DNA of 64,000 nt, from contig NC_084837.1 of NCBI RefSeq assembly GCF_033115175.1, forward strand, positions 63,635,266 to 63,699,265, written 5' to 3'. Below the pieces are notes generated by a model. The model saw nothing but the letters and a program-made list of their open reading frames with translations. It did not search any database and was not told the origin of the DNA. The translations under genes and the position numbers were made by a program. Position 1 is the stretch's first letter. Each line of letters starts with the position of its first letter. Of this stretch, positions 45,501-57,090 are shown piece by piece. The DNA comes from Lepus europaeus. Its lineage: Eukaryota; Chordata; Mammalia; Lagomorpha; Leporidae.

Positions 45501-48500
45501 GGAAGCAGGAAGTACATTCCTGCACTAGCTGGGGGAGGGCACAGATAAGGCTCTATCCCCAGGCCAGTCCCCTCCCCCCACCCCATCCCCAACCTGTGGC
45601 TAGTCTTGTTTGTGTTCTGGAGAAGCCTCTGCAGCGATCTGGAAGTGAGGACTCCTGCAAGGTTGTGTTCCTAGAAGCCCCTGAACCCACAGTGCCCCTA
45701 GACTCCCATGTTTCTGGCTGAACTTCCTGGGCTCAGTGTGGGGTGGGGGCTTTTCCTGGCTGCAGGAGGAGCTGATGGTGGAGGGGACCCGGGCCAATTT
45801 GACCAGCTGGGATCCTCAGAAGGACCTGATCGCTCGCGTGTGCGCATCCAACGCAATAGGCTACGGGCCCTGGAGTCGGTCACTGGTGGTCTCCTCCCGT
45901 GACCATGCAGGTGAGACTTGGGGGTGAGGCAGGAGATCGGAGCTCTCCAGGGCAGCCTAGACTGGTGAGAGAAAGTTGCTAGCACCCTCCTTCCTCATAG
46001 GCCCACAGACTCCAGAATTAAGCAGTTGAGGCCAGGGGTCGGTATTTAAACTGTGTCTCAGAGCCAGCATAGAGATCCTTGGCCACACTGTCAAGTGCAG
46101 ATGGTGAGGGCCCGTCGTCACTGCCCGGCGGGGACTCTGGGTCTTCCTTGGGAACTTCCTGACAAGGGAACCCCTTGACCAGGCCAGATGTCCGTGCTGG
46201 GAACGTTCTGAAGGGATCCTTTGGCATCGGCCTGGCTCATGCTCCTGTCCCTCCCTCCCTAGGCCGCCAGGGCCCTCCCCACAGCCGCACATCCTGGGTG
46301 CCTGTGGTCTTGGGCGTGCTCACGGCTCTGGTGACGGCTGCTGCCCTGGCTCTCATCCTGCTTCGGAAGAGGCGGAAGGAGACACGGTTTGGGTAAGCGG
46401 GTGGAGCCGCGGAGGGAGAGGCAGGTGGGAGCCCCTGAGTCCTTGCAGCTAACCTCGTGTGCTGGCTTTCCTTTCAGGCAAGCCTTTGACAGCGTCGTAG
46501 CTGGAGGGGAGCCCGCCATTCACTTCCGGGCAGCCCGGTCCTTCAATCGAGAAAGGCCAGAGCGCATTGAGGCCACACGTGAGTGGTGGGCATCATGGGA
46601 AAGGGAAACGTGCTATCCTGTGTCCCCATTGTCGTCCCTTTACCAGTTCGTTAATTGGATGAGTATGTATGAACCTAGAGAAGTCCCAGGCACATAGCAG
46701 TGAAAGACACACAGACCCGCACTCGTGGAGTTCGCCACCCCCAGCTCTGAGCATCCGAGCTCATCTCTGTTCTCGGAGGGTTGTGCCTGGCGTGGGCACT
46801 GTGATGCAGCAGGTTCTGCTGCCACATGGGACAACCACATCCCATATTTGAGCGCTGGGTCAAGTCCTGGCAGTTCTACCTCTGATCCAGCTTCCGGGGA
46901 AGGCAGCAGATGGCTCAGGTGCTTGGGATCTGCTGCCCATGTGGGAGACCAGGATGGAGTTCCAGGCTTTTGCTCACCCCTGTCTGTTGCGGGTATTTGG
47001 GGAGTAAACCAGTGGATGGAAGATCTCTCCTTCTATTGCTCTTTCAAGTAGATGAAAATAGTAAATGAGCGTTAAAGGGGGAGGGCAGGCTAGGGTTTGG
47101 ATCAGAACTACAGGCCCCCATTTCCTCTCAACCCCTCGACCAGTGGACAGCTTGGGCATCAGCGATGAACTGAAGGACAGACTGGAGGACGTGCTCATCC
47201 CCGAGCAGCAGTTCACCCTGGGCCGCATGCTGGGCAAAGGTGTGTGGGGGCCGGGGGGGCTTGCCGTGGCCGAGGGGGCTGGTGGCTCCTGGCACTTTGA
47301 CGACGTGGGTTTGGGTCAGCTCCTGTAAGCCACATTTGCGTGTAGATTCCTGAGTCTGGAATGTTTTAGGAGGAGGGCACTGGGGACAGGGAGGGCTGAG
47401 GAGCCACTCCCAGCATGCTCTGCTTTGGTGAGGGCCAAGGGAGCTTCCTTCCGTGGCCCACGGAAGGTCACCTGGGAAGGAGGTTGGGGGGGCACTGCCG
47501 GAAGCCAAGGAGACCCCCTTCATGTGGACCCTTTCCTAGGAGAGTTTGGTTCGGTGCGGGAGGCCCAGCTGAAGCAGGAGGACGGCTCCTTCGTGAAAGT
47601 GGCTGTGAAGATGCTGAAAGGTGAGCACACCGCAGCCATCGTGGTGTGAAGGCATCCCTGGGGGTGTGGGGTGGGGAGTGGAGGGTGTGGCGTGAAGTCA
47701 GTCAGGTGACTGACTGAGCAGGCTCTGCTCTGCCTCCAGCATTTCAAAGAAGAGCTTGTCAGCACTCTCTGGGGTGCGTGTGTGCCATGTGAATAATTCA
47801 TGGGCAGCAGCCCCCACACACTCCTGTGCCCTAGCCCTTGCTCTCTGCCGTCAGCAGTGACCATCCGCTGAGCTTGGCTTTGGGGTGCTTATGGCTGCGG
47901 TTGCTCGAGGTGCTGTCCAAACCAAAGGGAAGGCGTCATTGACAGGTGGAGAAATTGTTGGCTGGCGCCATTCCTGCTCATGGCTGGACTGCTTCCCAGG
48001 CGCCCTAGGAAGCCCCGGACATCTAAAGCGCAAGACTTAGGAGTCTTGGGCAGAGGTGGGGGCACTTCTCACTTCTCTCCTCCCTCGCACACCCTCTTCT
48101 CCTAGCTGACATCATTGCCTCAAGTGACATCGAAGAATTCCTCAAAGAAGCAGCTTGCATGAAGGAGTTTGACCATCCACACGTGGCCAAGCTTGTTGGT
48201 GAGCCCCTTTCTGGGGAAGGCAGACAGGGAACGGAGCCAAGTGTAGGCTCCGCCAAGGTGAGGGAGAGAAGCTTGGGCTTCCCTGGTGAGTCAGCAGATG
48301 GCGAAACAGCTAGCAGGGTCCTGGCTGAAATCTGGCCATGTTCCAGCTGTGGGGTTGGCTTTGCAGACCCTGTCCCAAAGGGCTGCACAAGAAGATTGCT
48401 TCTGTGGACAGAGGAGGGGAAGGAGGGCACAGAGAAGGTGCTCCAGGGGTGGCGGGGCAGCCAGAGCCGTCCTGCGTAGTCCCACAGTGGTAGGCCATTG

Positions 48501-51500
48501 CGGAACCAGTGGGGAACAGGTGGCAGAGCCTGGGCTAGAGGTGACACAGCAGGTGGGGTCTTGGGTGGGGGCTTTGTGTGCCCAGGTTCTAACGTTCCCT
48601 TGTCCCCAGGGGTGAGCCTCCGGAGCAGGGCTAAAGGCCGCCTCCCCATCCCCATGGTCATCCTGCCCTTCATGAAGCACGGGGACCTGCACGCCTTCCT
48701 GCTCGCCTCCCGGGTTGGGGAGAACCCCTTTGTGAGTGCCTGGGGTGCAGGAGCAAGGCCAGAGAGGGACAGAGCCTGGAGAGACAGGCCTGAGGCCCGT
48801 GGAGTGGTTGGGAGTAGGAGGGTTCTGGGTTTGACCCCTTTTAAGCTGGCAGGCTTCCTTTTCCCTCACAAAGCCCAGCTGGGAATCAGAGGCGAGGCCA
48901 GGGCCATTTCTGGGAGAAGGAATTTATGGAACCCCAGGCTCAGAGGGTCTTGGCCCCACGGCCTTGCTCTGTGCTGCCACAGCTTCCTTGCCTTGCACAA
49001 GGCTTGTCTCCCTTTCCCTGCCTTTAGCGATTCTGAGGATGGTGTTCAGGCCTTCTGGCCAGGTACCCCATTCATCCTGCTCCAGCCTGAGTTTGCCCTG
49101 TCTGCCCGCCAGAACCTGCCCCTCCAGACCCTGATCCGGTTCATGGTGGACATTGCCTGTGGCATGGAATACCTGAGCTCCCGGAACTTCATCCACCGAG
49201 ACCTGGCCGCTCGGAATTGCATGTAGGAATTCTGGTGGGCTCAGGGTGGGAGCCAGCGGCTAGTGCCAGGAGGAGCGGGCTCACTGGCAGTCAGCTCCTT
49301 CCTCGGACGATATCTGCTGTGCATGGGGCCAGCCTGGGAGCAAAGATACACCAGCTGTAGGGGGGCTGTGGGCCTGAGCGGGGAGGCCGACCCCATCCTC
49401 CAAACCCCTCGCAGGCTGGCCGAGGACATGACCGTGTGCGTGGCTGACTTTGGACTCTCCCGGAAGATCTATAGCGGGGACTACTATCGTCAGGGCTGCG
49501 CCTCCAAGTTGCCTGTCAAGTGGCTGGCCCTGGAGAGCCTGGCTGACAACCTGTATACCGTGTACAGCGACGTGGTGAGCAGCGTGGCTGGTTGCTGATG
49601 CATGTGACGGGGGTGGTTCCCCAAGGGCCTAGCCAGGTCTGTTCTCTGTGCTCTGAATGGCCAGTGATGAGGACCCTGAATGTCTTTGCTGTCGGGCCTT
49701 GGCTTTGACATCCTCCTTCCTCACCTCCACGTTGTCGCAGTGGGCCTTCGGAGTGACCATGTGGGAGATCATGACTCGTGGGCAGACGCCTTATGCTGGC
49801 ATCGAAAACGCTGAGATCTACAACTACCTCATCGGCGGCAACCGCCTGAAGCAGCCTCCGGAGTGCACGGAGGACGTGTGAGTGCCGGGAGGGGCTCTGG
49901 GGTCCTGGCTCGGCCAGGGGGCGCCTCTGCACCATCTCGTTTGGGCAGGAATGTGCTTGGCGTTGGAAGGAGCCAGACCTCCACCCCGTCCGCCCCGTCC
50001 TGCGGCTGTCCCCTTGTTTCCTCTGTTGTCCCTTTGCCTTCTCATTTCTTGTCCAGCCTTTTTCTGGGGAGAAATGCGAAGCCCAAGGGCCAGAGGCACA
50101 GGGGCTGAGCCAACAGCCCTCTCGCCGCATCCCGACCTCCTTCCTCCTCAAGACCCTGGTTACTCTAAGAGAACCGAGGTCGAGTTTCCCTCCCTGCATG
50201 GAGGGCTGCAGGTGGTGGGACAGGAGGACGACAGGCGGCTCCGCCACTCTCCTGCTTGCCAAGCGTCGGGTGGAGGAGGGCGTGGGAGGCTGGGGTTGGG
50301 TTCCTTTCTTGGTTTCCGCCTCCTTTTGAGGGAGTGGGGGAGCAAAGATGAAACATGGCAGCCCTGGGAGGAGGGGCACTGCCTCCTTTTTTTTTTTTTC
50401 CCTGCAAGCCTAGAGCCCGCCCTTGGGGGTGGAGCAAGGTGTGGCTCCTTGTAGAAAAGTGTCACCAGACCCCAGTGAAGCCATGGTAACCTGAGCTGGG
50501 CGCTTGGGGCACCCTTTCATGCCCTCTTCCTCTAAGTGTGAGGAAGACTTAGTGTGGAGGAGGGGATAGGATTAAAGAGGCTGAGTGAGCTGCCCAGTCA
50601 CCTGCTGTTGAGTGGATGAGCTGGGATTTGAACCCAGAGCCCTGTGATTTTAGAGTATGCGCTCTTATTAACCTTGACGCCAACTGAGCCCGCCTGTTTA
50701 GTGGCGCTTCTTCTCCACTCTGTCCCAGCCAGGCTCTCGTGGCCCCCAGAGGACCTTTTGCTAGCCCCACAGAGGGAGCCCACAGGGGCCCCAGAAAGAG
50801 CCTGCTCTGTTGCTGTGGGGTCTGAGCTACAGAGGGCCACAGACAAGCAGGAGAATGCTGGGGTTCCCCTCCAGCACAGTGGATTTGAAGTGTCCTAAGC
50901 CTGGGCTGTGGGTGACTCACCTGCCTCCAAGAGGGAACTTGCTGGGAGGCGAACCAGTGCCCCCCCACCCCCCCACCCCCCGTTGCTCAGCAGGCATGAA
51001 GGGCTGTGGGACAGGAAGCTCAACCTGCGTGGTAGTGGCTGCAGCTTCGGAGGCTCCAACAGGCGGTGGGGGCCAGGCCTCGGCTCAGCCTCCTCCCAGC
51101 CTGGACCTGGTGTTGTCAATGGAGGGCGGGCGGGCTGGCCTCCTACCAGGCTGCCTGGTGGACAGGTGCCAGTTGGCTCCTAGCACAGCCCTGGGAATGT
51201 GTCCTGGCCTGGCATGTCCCCGTGGCCCCCGGCCATTCCCACGGCCTGCTTGGGGTCTGGCATGATTGCTCCCATCACTGGGGCCCTGTCAGGAGGGCTG
51301 CTGTGGGGCTCTTGTCACGGGCTGGACTCGTCTCAGCCCCTTCCTATTGGGTTTTGGTTTGCTTTTTCTTGCTCTGAGTCATTCCTTGGGAGCTGTGATA
51401 GGCTTCAGGGAATCTGTAAGGCTCCTGAAATAGGATGTAAAAAAAGGCGTTTTTGCCAGGGAAAGAGAGCTGGAAGCTTTTCTCAGATTCTCAAAGGTGT

Positions 51501-52325
51501 CCAAGAACAGTGAGGACTGCAGACGGCCTGAGCGGGTGCCGCCTCGTGCGGATCTGAGCCTTAGAGTCGGGGCTCCAGCCCAACCTGTGAGGGTGACAGT
51601 GGCACCGTGGCTCAGGCTGGGTTCTATAAGACAGGAACACCCCAAGGACCCTCCCCCATCAAGACGGCACAGGAGGGACCTCGGAGCCAGCTCACCTGGC
51701 TTCAAGTCGTGGTGTCACTTTCTACCTGTGTGGCCTCCATCCGGGAGCTGAGCCTCTGTGCTTCAGCTTCCAGCTTTGTGAAATAGGGACTGGTGATTTC
51801 ATAGGGTGGTGCGAATGCTTCGAAGAGTGCCTACTGCATCGTAAGCCCCTTGCACAAGTACGTTAGACGCCATGGGGTTAAGGGGCCCCAGCTTTTGAGG
51901 GAAGGGCCGCCACCTCCCCTCACATGTCTCTGTCCCCCAGGTATGAGCTCATGTACCAGTGCTGGAGCGCCGACCCCAAGCAGCGCCCAAGCTTCACATG
52001 CCTGCGAATGGAACTGGAGACCATCCTGGGCCACCTCTCCGTGCTGTCCACCAGCCAGGACCCCTTGTATATCAACATTGGGAGAGCCCAGGAGCCTGCC
52101 GAGGGGTGCAGCGGGGAGCTGCCCGGCGGGGATCAGCCCAGTGGCGGGGCTGGGGATGGCAGTGGCATGAGGGCAGCAGAGGGCACCCCCAGTGACTATC
52201 GGTACATCCTCAGCCCCGGAGGGCTCGCTGAGCCATCTGGGCAGGCGGAGCAGCAGCCGGAGAGCCCCGTCAATGAGGCCCAGAGGCTTCTGCAGCAAGG
52301 GCTGCTGCCCCACAGTAGCTGTTAG
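37738..52325 (+). CDS. TYRO3: TYRO3 receptor tyrosine kinase (complete)
   Basis: TAM-family receptor for GAS6 and protein S, acting at the cell surface in efferocytosis and damping of innate immunity (known). Exons: 37738-37870, 39621-39804, 39988-40088, 40719-40889, 42232-42318, 43053-43168, 44486-44663, 45202-45347, 45766-45910, 46263-46392, 46478-46578, 47144-47239, 47540-47620, 48106-48198, 48610-48731, 49113-49222, 49415-49574, 49741-49877, 51941-52325. The sum is 2676 nt, 891 residues, with all phases consistent. Order: signal peptide with 13 Pro then 5 Leu (exon 1), Ig1 (about 45-139), Ig2 (140-225), FN3 (226-323), FN3 (324-420), membrane segment [21 protein letters not shown] in exon 10, kinase from about 520. 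Seen in the kinase: glycine loop GKGEFG (528-533), Lys553 in [12 protein letters not shown] (656-663), DFG (676-678), YSGDYY (684-689) and the TAM signature KWLALES (700-706). The C-terminus is LPHSSC. M7 (37756) is an alternative start with better context. Confidence 0.97.
37774..37827 (+). repeat. Coding CCG/CTG trinucleotide tract in TYRO3 exon 1
   Basis: Six CCG, one CCA, six CCG, then five CTG, all in frame, encoding Pro13-Leu5 inside the signal peptide. Confidence 0.95.
38660..38755 (-). mobile_element. MIR fragment in TYRO3 intron 1
   Basis: CCTAGAGTCACACAGCCAAGG..GGAAGCAGGACTGGATTTCAG is antisense MIR core text. Confidence 0.65.
38792..38830. repeat. (GT)n microsatellite
   Basis: Interrupted GT run in TYRO3 intron 1. 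Confidence 0.85.
39525..39559. repeat. (TC)n microsatellite upstream of TYRO3 exon 2
   Basis: About 17 TC units ending 60 nt before the exon 2 acceptor (39620); a polypyrimidine run that could influence its recognition. Confidence 0.9.
41720..41960 (+). mobile_element. L2-like remnant in TYRO3 intron
   Basis: AATAAGCACTCACCGAACTCC..TGTGCTAGGCACCGCAGGGG..AACAGGACAGGAAG follows the widespread L2 3' end pattern. Confidence 0.6.
45100..45118. repeat. C11G8 self-complementary tract
   Basis: An uninterrupted run of 11 C directly followed by 8 G, 84 nt before TYRO3 exon 8. Confidence 0.9.
46795..47062 (+). mobile_element. Old C-type SINE in TYRO3 intron
   Basis: The only C-type SINE recognised within TYRO3. 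Diverged plus copy between exons 46478-46578 and 47144-47239, tail ATGAAAATAGTAAATG. Confidence 0.75.
49909..49927 (+). promoter_or_regulatory. CTCF-like motif in TYRO3 intron 18
   Basis: CGGCCAGGGGGCGCC is close to the CTCF core. It lies about 35 nt after the exon 18 donor. Occupancy is not shown. Confidence 0.45.
50545..50685 (-). mobile_element. MIR remnant in TYRO3 intron 18
   Basis: GATTAAAGAGGCTGAGTGAGCTGCCC..GAGCTGGGATTTGAACCCAG is antisense MIR core. Confidence 0.8.
51685..51850 (+). mobile_element. MIR remnant in TYRO3 intron 18
   Basis: GTGTCACTTTCTACCTGTGTGGCC..CAGCTTCCAGCTTTGTGAAATAGGGACTGG is sense MIR, ending about 90 nt before the last exon. Confidence 0.75.
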
Positions 52326-53350
52326 CCCACAGGCAGAGGGCACCTGGGGCCATCTGGCTGGCGCTGCCAGCTGCTGTGCTGGCTGGCTAAGCCCTGTCTG
52401 ACCCCAGCCCAGGCAGCAAGGTGTGGGGGCTCCTGTGGAAGTCCTCCGAGCTGGGCTGGAAGCCTGGACTGACCAAATTGCCCAATCCCAGTTCTTCCTG
52501 CGGCCATTCGGGGCTGGCCTGGCATCGGTTCGGGCTTTGGCTTCACGGAGGTGGGCCAGGCCTGGTGGTCTGAACCCAGGCAGCTGGCAGGAGGGGTGGT
52601 GGTGGTGATGTTTCCATGGCTACCATGGGTGTGGCTGGCCATGAGGGAGGGTCCTGCCCTCCCAGCTGAGCTGTCCCTGCTGCTGTAGTGCATGCTCTGA
52701 GCCGCCTGCAGCCTGGGGCCCAGCTGTGCCCACACTCCAGCCTTCAATGGCCAGGCTCACCCCTCGGACTCGGAAGGAGATGCCCTGTATCGTTCCCTTT
52801 TAGGGGAGAGTTGGTAAGGGGCGACGACAGCCATGTCCCAAGTCCTGTGGTAGGCAGTGGGAGGCTCTGAGGGCCGCGTCCTCGTGGAGTTTCTGATTCC
52901 CCACTCTGCCTAGGCCAGGGGCCGTGGGGGGAGGGTCTTCTGAAGACAGTGCCCCGAGCCCAGCAAGGGAAGCGCTGCCGTGGGGCTTGCCGGCCATGAT
53001 GGAGGCCAGAGAGGCGTCTGGGCGCTCCTCCGTGCCCTGCCCCAGTCTGAGCATGCTACCCATCCCCACACGTCTCACGACTAACAAAGGCAGCTGTGTG
53101 TGAGCCCAGCCCTTCCGTGCAGTGACCCTCAGCCCCAGCTTCCCAAACAACGGGAGACCCTCTTTTGTCCCTGTCTCTGGAGAGGAAATAGGCCTATAGC
53201 TGGTGTGGGTGAGGGGGAGAGACTGGAGTCTGGCTCCAGGCCAGGCTGGGGGAGCCTGCTGGAGTGCATGGGGCGGGTCCTTGCTGTTAGGGGCATTTCC
53301 AAGCTGTTAGTTGCTGTTTAAAAACAGAAATAAAATTGAAGACTAAAGAA
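52326..53350 (+). other. TYRO3: TYRO3 3' UTR
   Basis: About 1.0 kb of GC-rich unique sequence between the stop TAG (52323-52325) and the expected cleavage site. No repeat inside. Confidence 0.75.
53329..53334 (+). terminator. TYRO3 polyadenylation signal AATAAA
   Basis: AATAAA in GAAATAAAATTGAAG; cleavage is expected at about 53345-53360. The sequence turns AT-rich and repeat-derived immediately after. Confidence 0.8.
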
Positions 53351-53359
53351 CCAAGGCTT

Positions 53360-53876
53360 TTTCTCTTAAAATGTTTACTTTTTTTTTCCAGATCACAAAA
53401 ATGAAGCATCTCTGCGTAGGGAAAAGTCTGGAAAGACATATGCCAAAATGTTAACAGCTGTTACCTTTATAGGATGTTATTAAGGAGACTTTCTTCCTCT
53501 GGGTTTTCCAAGTCTTCTGCATTGAGCGCAGAATGCTTTGTAATTACATAAGACCCCAGTGAATCTTCATACATTAAAGATAATTCACAGTCATGGTAGC
53601 CGATTAGGAAAATGCAAAAAAAAATCCTAGAGAAATGCCAGTTACCTATATTCCTGCCACCCAGAGATAACCATCATTTATGTTTTGAAACTGCAAATAT
53701 TTTCAGGAAGTTCTTCATCTTGGAACAAAGAGGCAGTCATTGCTGTCTCCCTCCCTCCCTGAATCAGCCTACCACTGGGTATAGAGTCTTTAGTCTCACC
53801 TTTACTCTCTTGCCTGGGCCAGGAAGACCTCTCTGGGAATAACGGAGCCGTCTGAAGACCAGAAATAAGAGCTCGG
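53360..53876. other. AT-rich DNA after TYRO3, probable old LINE fragment
   Basis: CCAAAATGTTAACAGCTGTTACC.. and AAGTCTTCTGCATTGAGCGCAGAATGC resemble common old interspersed repeat 3' ends. The family is not certain and no coding potential was seen. Confidence 0.4.
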
Positions 53877-54181
53877 CAGTGGGCGTTGTGGCACAGCCGG
53901 CGGGTTAAGCCACCGTTTGGGATGCCTGAACCCTATACTGGAGTCCTGGTTGGAGTCCCTGCTACTCCTTTTCCTGCTAATGCACACCCTGGGAGGCAGC
54001 AGATGGTGGCCCAAGTGCTTGGGCCCCTGCCACCCATGTGGGAGACCCAGATGGAATTCCGAACTCCTGGCTTCAATGTGACCCAGGCCTGGCTTCTGTG
54101 GGCGTTTAGGGAATGAACCAGCCAGAAGATCTCTTTGTCATTTTGCCTTTCAAGTATGTGGAAATAAGCAGTTTAAAAAAG
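53877..54181 (+). mobile_element. Old C-type SINE
   Basis: Plus copy with head GGGCGTTGTGGCACAGCCGGCGGGTTAA. Confidence 0.8.
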
Positions 54182-54466
54182 AAATAGGAACATGGAGTTT
54201 ACTCCCAAATACTTCCACCTGAAAATTTAGAAGTTTTGAGAACAAGCTCGTGGGAGCCTGGAGCAGCAGACATGGGAATCCTGTCTGCTTTGGGGCGGGC
54301 TGGGGGGGCCAGGAAGGGCGCAGCCTTGTCTGCCGGCTGAGAGCAATCAAGTGCAATCAAATGGGCTGGCACTTGTGAAAGCAAATATCCTGAAAAACCT
54401 GTTGCTGTGGCTCCACGTGCTAGTTCCCACGTAGATCATGAAACCTGACTTCCCGGCAAGTAGCTT

Positions 54467-54976
54467 GCTTGCTTTATTTTTTTATTTTTTATTTTTTTTG
54501 ACAGGCAGAGTGGATAGTGAGAGAGAGAGAGACAGAGAGAAAGGTCTTCCTTTTTGCCATTGGTTCACCTTCCAATGGCCGCTGCGGCCGGCGCATCGTG
54601 CTGATCCGAAGCCAGGAGCCAGGTGCTTCTCCTGGTCTCCCATGCGGGTGCAGGGCCCAAGCTCTTGGGCCATCCTCCACTGTACTCCCGGGCCATAGCA
54701 GAGAGCTGGCCTGGAAGAGGGGCAACCGGGATAGAATCCGGTGCTCCAACCGGGACTAGAACCTGGTGTGCGTGCCTGCGCCGCAAGGAGGAGGATTAGC
54801 CTGTTAAGCCACGGCGCCGGCCTCTTTTTTTTTTTTTTTTTTTTAAATGATTGAGTAATATATATATATGTTTAGTATCCTGAAATAAACCTTAACTTGC
54901 TATTTTCATAATACAGTACAGGTACTTATATATCTGTAGGGTCAGAAGATTAGCCTAGTGAGCCGCGGCCCCGGCC
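54467..54976 (-). mobile_element. Composite OcC insertion with a chimeric second unit
   Basis: One 14-bp duplication CCGGCAAGTAGCTT (54453-54466 and 54977-54990) encloses about 510 bp. Read on the minus strand it is OcC head (about 30 nt), about 105 nt of unrelated AT-rich text, a poly-A of about 20, then a complete OcC with its own A-rich tail. Confidence 0.75.
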
Positions 54977-55140
54977 CCGGCAAGTAGCTTTCAGAATTTT
55001 TCCTGCAGGGATCAGCTGTGAGTGTAGTTGGTGATTATCTGAGCGATAACTTGAGTAGAATTGTCTACCATTAATGGTCACTTTGATGCAGCAGGCACTG
55101 TGTCTGGGGCTTCACATGTGTCGGTATTTCAAAAAGGGCC

Positions 55141-55478
55141 TGGCCGGCGCCATGGCTCACTTGGCTAATCCTCTGCCTGCAGCGCCGGCATCCCATATGG
55201 GCACCGGTTCTAGCCCTGGTTGCTCTTCCAGTCCAGCTCTCTGCTGTGGCCCCGGAGGGCAGTGGAGGATGGCCCAGGTGCTTGGGCCCTGTACCCGCAT
55301 GGGAGACCAGGAAGAAGTACCTGACTCCTGGCTTCGGATCGGCACAGCGTGCCAGCCGTAGCAGCCATTTGGGGGGTGAACCAATGGAAGGAAGACCTTT
55401 CTCTCTCACTGTCTGTAACTCTACCTGTCTAATAAATAAAAAAAAATCTTAAAAAAATGAAATCTTTAAAAAAAGGGG
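55141..55478 (+). mobile_element. C-type SINE
   Basis: Plus copy with young-type head and older-type middle; double tail (AATCTTAAAAAAATGAAATCTTTAAAAAAA) ending in G9. Confidence 0.85.
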
Positions 55479-55506
55479 GGGGGGCTAAAGAATGGAATGA
55501 AAAGAC

Positions 55507-55600
55507 AAAATTTATTTTGGTTCAGTGAACTTCTGAAATTCCTTCATAGTTTTTTTCATAATATACACTTCTTGGGACCTTTGCTAAGCCCTCATAGGTC
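55507..55600. repeat. Unclassified dispersed repeat, copy B
   Basis: Related to 28053-28145 in the same orientation (shared ATTTATTTTGGT and TTTTTTTCATAATATACAC-like blocks). Confidence 0.6.
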
Positions 55601-55639
55601 TCATGTACCGCAGCATTCCTGTAAGCAGGAATTTGATTA

Positions 55640-55765
55640 CCATCCCCTAGTAGATAGGACAGAGTTACTTGGCTGAGTTGCATGGCTTGTAGCTGCTGAG
55701 TGGTAGATTCAGGCGTGAGACGTGCTGCCAGGTCAGTGACTGGAGCCCAAGCAACACCACTCTCC
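55640..55765 (-). mobile_element. MIR-like fragment
   Basis: GAGTTGCATGGCTTGTAGCTGCTGAGTGGTAGATTC.. fits a decayed antisense MIR core. Confidence 0.5.
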
Positions 55766-55955
55766 CAACGCTCTAGAAACACCTGGAAGCTCCATCGTGA
55801 TCATTTAGTGTTTGGCGTGAAAGCAGATCGATTGCAGGCACCTTTTAAAATAGCAAAGGTTTTGGAGGAAAGTCTAATCTATCAAATTAGTACAAATTTT
55901 ACCACGTCAGTCCCTTTCCCACCTTTTTTTTTTTTTTTTTAAGATTTATTTATTT

Positions 55956-56313
55956 GAGCCGGCGCTGTGGCTCATTTGGCTGATCCTCCACCTGCGGCGC
56001 TGGCACCCCGGGGTTCATCCCGGTTGGAGTGCTGGATACTAGACCTGGTTGCTTCTCTTCCAGGCCAGCTCTCTGCTGTGGCCCGGGAAGGCAGTGGAGG
56101 ATGGCCCAAGTGCTTGGCCCCTGCACCCACATGGGAGACCAGGAGGAAGCACCCGGCTCCTGGCTTCGGATGGGTGTAGCGCCGGCTGTGGCGGCCATTA
56201 GGGGAGTGACCCAATGAAAGGAAGACTTTTCTCTCTGTCTCTCACTGTCTATAACTCTCCCTGTCTCTCTCTCACTGTCTAACTCTGCCTGTCAATAAAT
56301 AAATAATAATAAT
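55956..56313 (+). mobile_element. OcC SINE inserted in an old SINE tail
   Basis: Plus copy starting GCCGGCGCTGTGGCTC, with a duplicated TCTCTCACTGTCTA segment before its tail. It splits the ATTTATTTATT tail side of the minus element that continues at 56316. Confidence 0.88.
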
Positions 56314-56315
56314 AA

Positions 56316-56617
56316 TGATAAATATTTATTTATCCGAAAGAGTGATAGAGAAAGAGGGGAACATAGAGAAAGAGATCTTCCATCCACTGGTTCACTGCCC
56401 GAATGCCCACAACAGCCAGGGCTGGGCCAGGTGAAAGCCAGGAGCCAGGAACTCCGTCTAGTCTCCCACGTGGGTGCTTTCCCAGGTGCATTAGCAGGGA
56501 GCTGGGTCAGCAGTGGAGCACCTGGGACTCAGCCAGGACTTGAACCGGCCCTGGGATATGGGATAACAGTGCTGCAAGTGGTGGCTTAACCTTTTACACC
56601 ACAACATCAGACCCCCC
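56316..56617 (-). mobile_element. Old C-type SINE
   Basis: Minus copy, head side ACACCACAACATCAGACCCCC. Confidence 0.78.
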
Positions 56618-56748
56618 TCCAGCAGGTTTGAGGTAGGTGAAAATAATGGAAAATTTAAAAAAAAATTATTTTCTATAAGGTATAATTTATTTTTAAATCT
56701 AAAGCAAAGAAAGTTATTTCTGACATGTTTTTAAAAGTTTTATTTATT

Positions 56749-57086
56749 GGCCGGCGCCGTGGCTTAACAGGCTAATCCTCCACCTTGTGGCGCCGGCACA
56801 CTGGGTTCTAGTCCCAGTTGGGGTGCCAGATTCTATCCTGGTTACCCCTCTTCCAGGCCAGCTCTCTGCTATGGCCCGGGAAGGCAGTGGAGGATGGCCC
56901 AAGTGCTTGGGCCCTGTACCCGCATGGGAAACCAGGAGAAGCACCTGGCTCCTGGCTTCGGATCAGCACGATGCGCCGGCTGCAGCGGCCATTGGAGAGT
57001 GAACCAACGGCAAAAAGGAAGACCTTTCTCTCTGTCTCTCTCACTATCCACTCTGCCTGTCTAAATAAATAAATAAATAAATAAAT
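56749..57086 (+). mobile_element. Young OcC SINE
   Basis: Plus copy with 15-bp duplication AAAGTTTTATTTATT (56734-56748 and 57087-57101) and an (AAAT)n tail. Confidence 0.92.
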
Positions 57087-57090
57087 AAAG

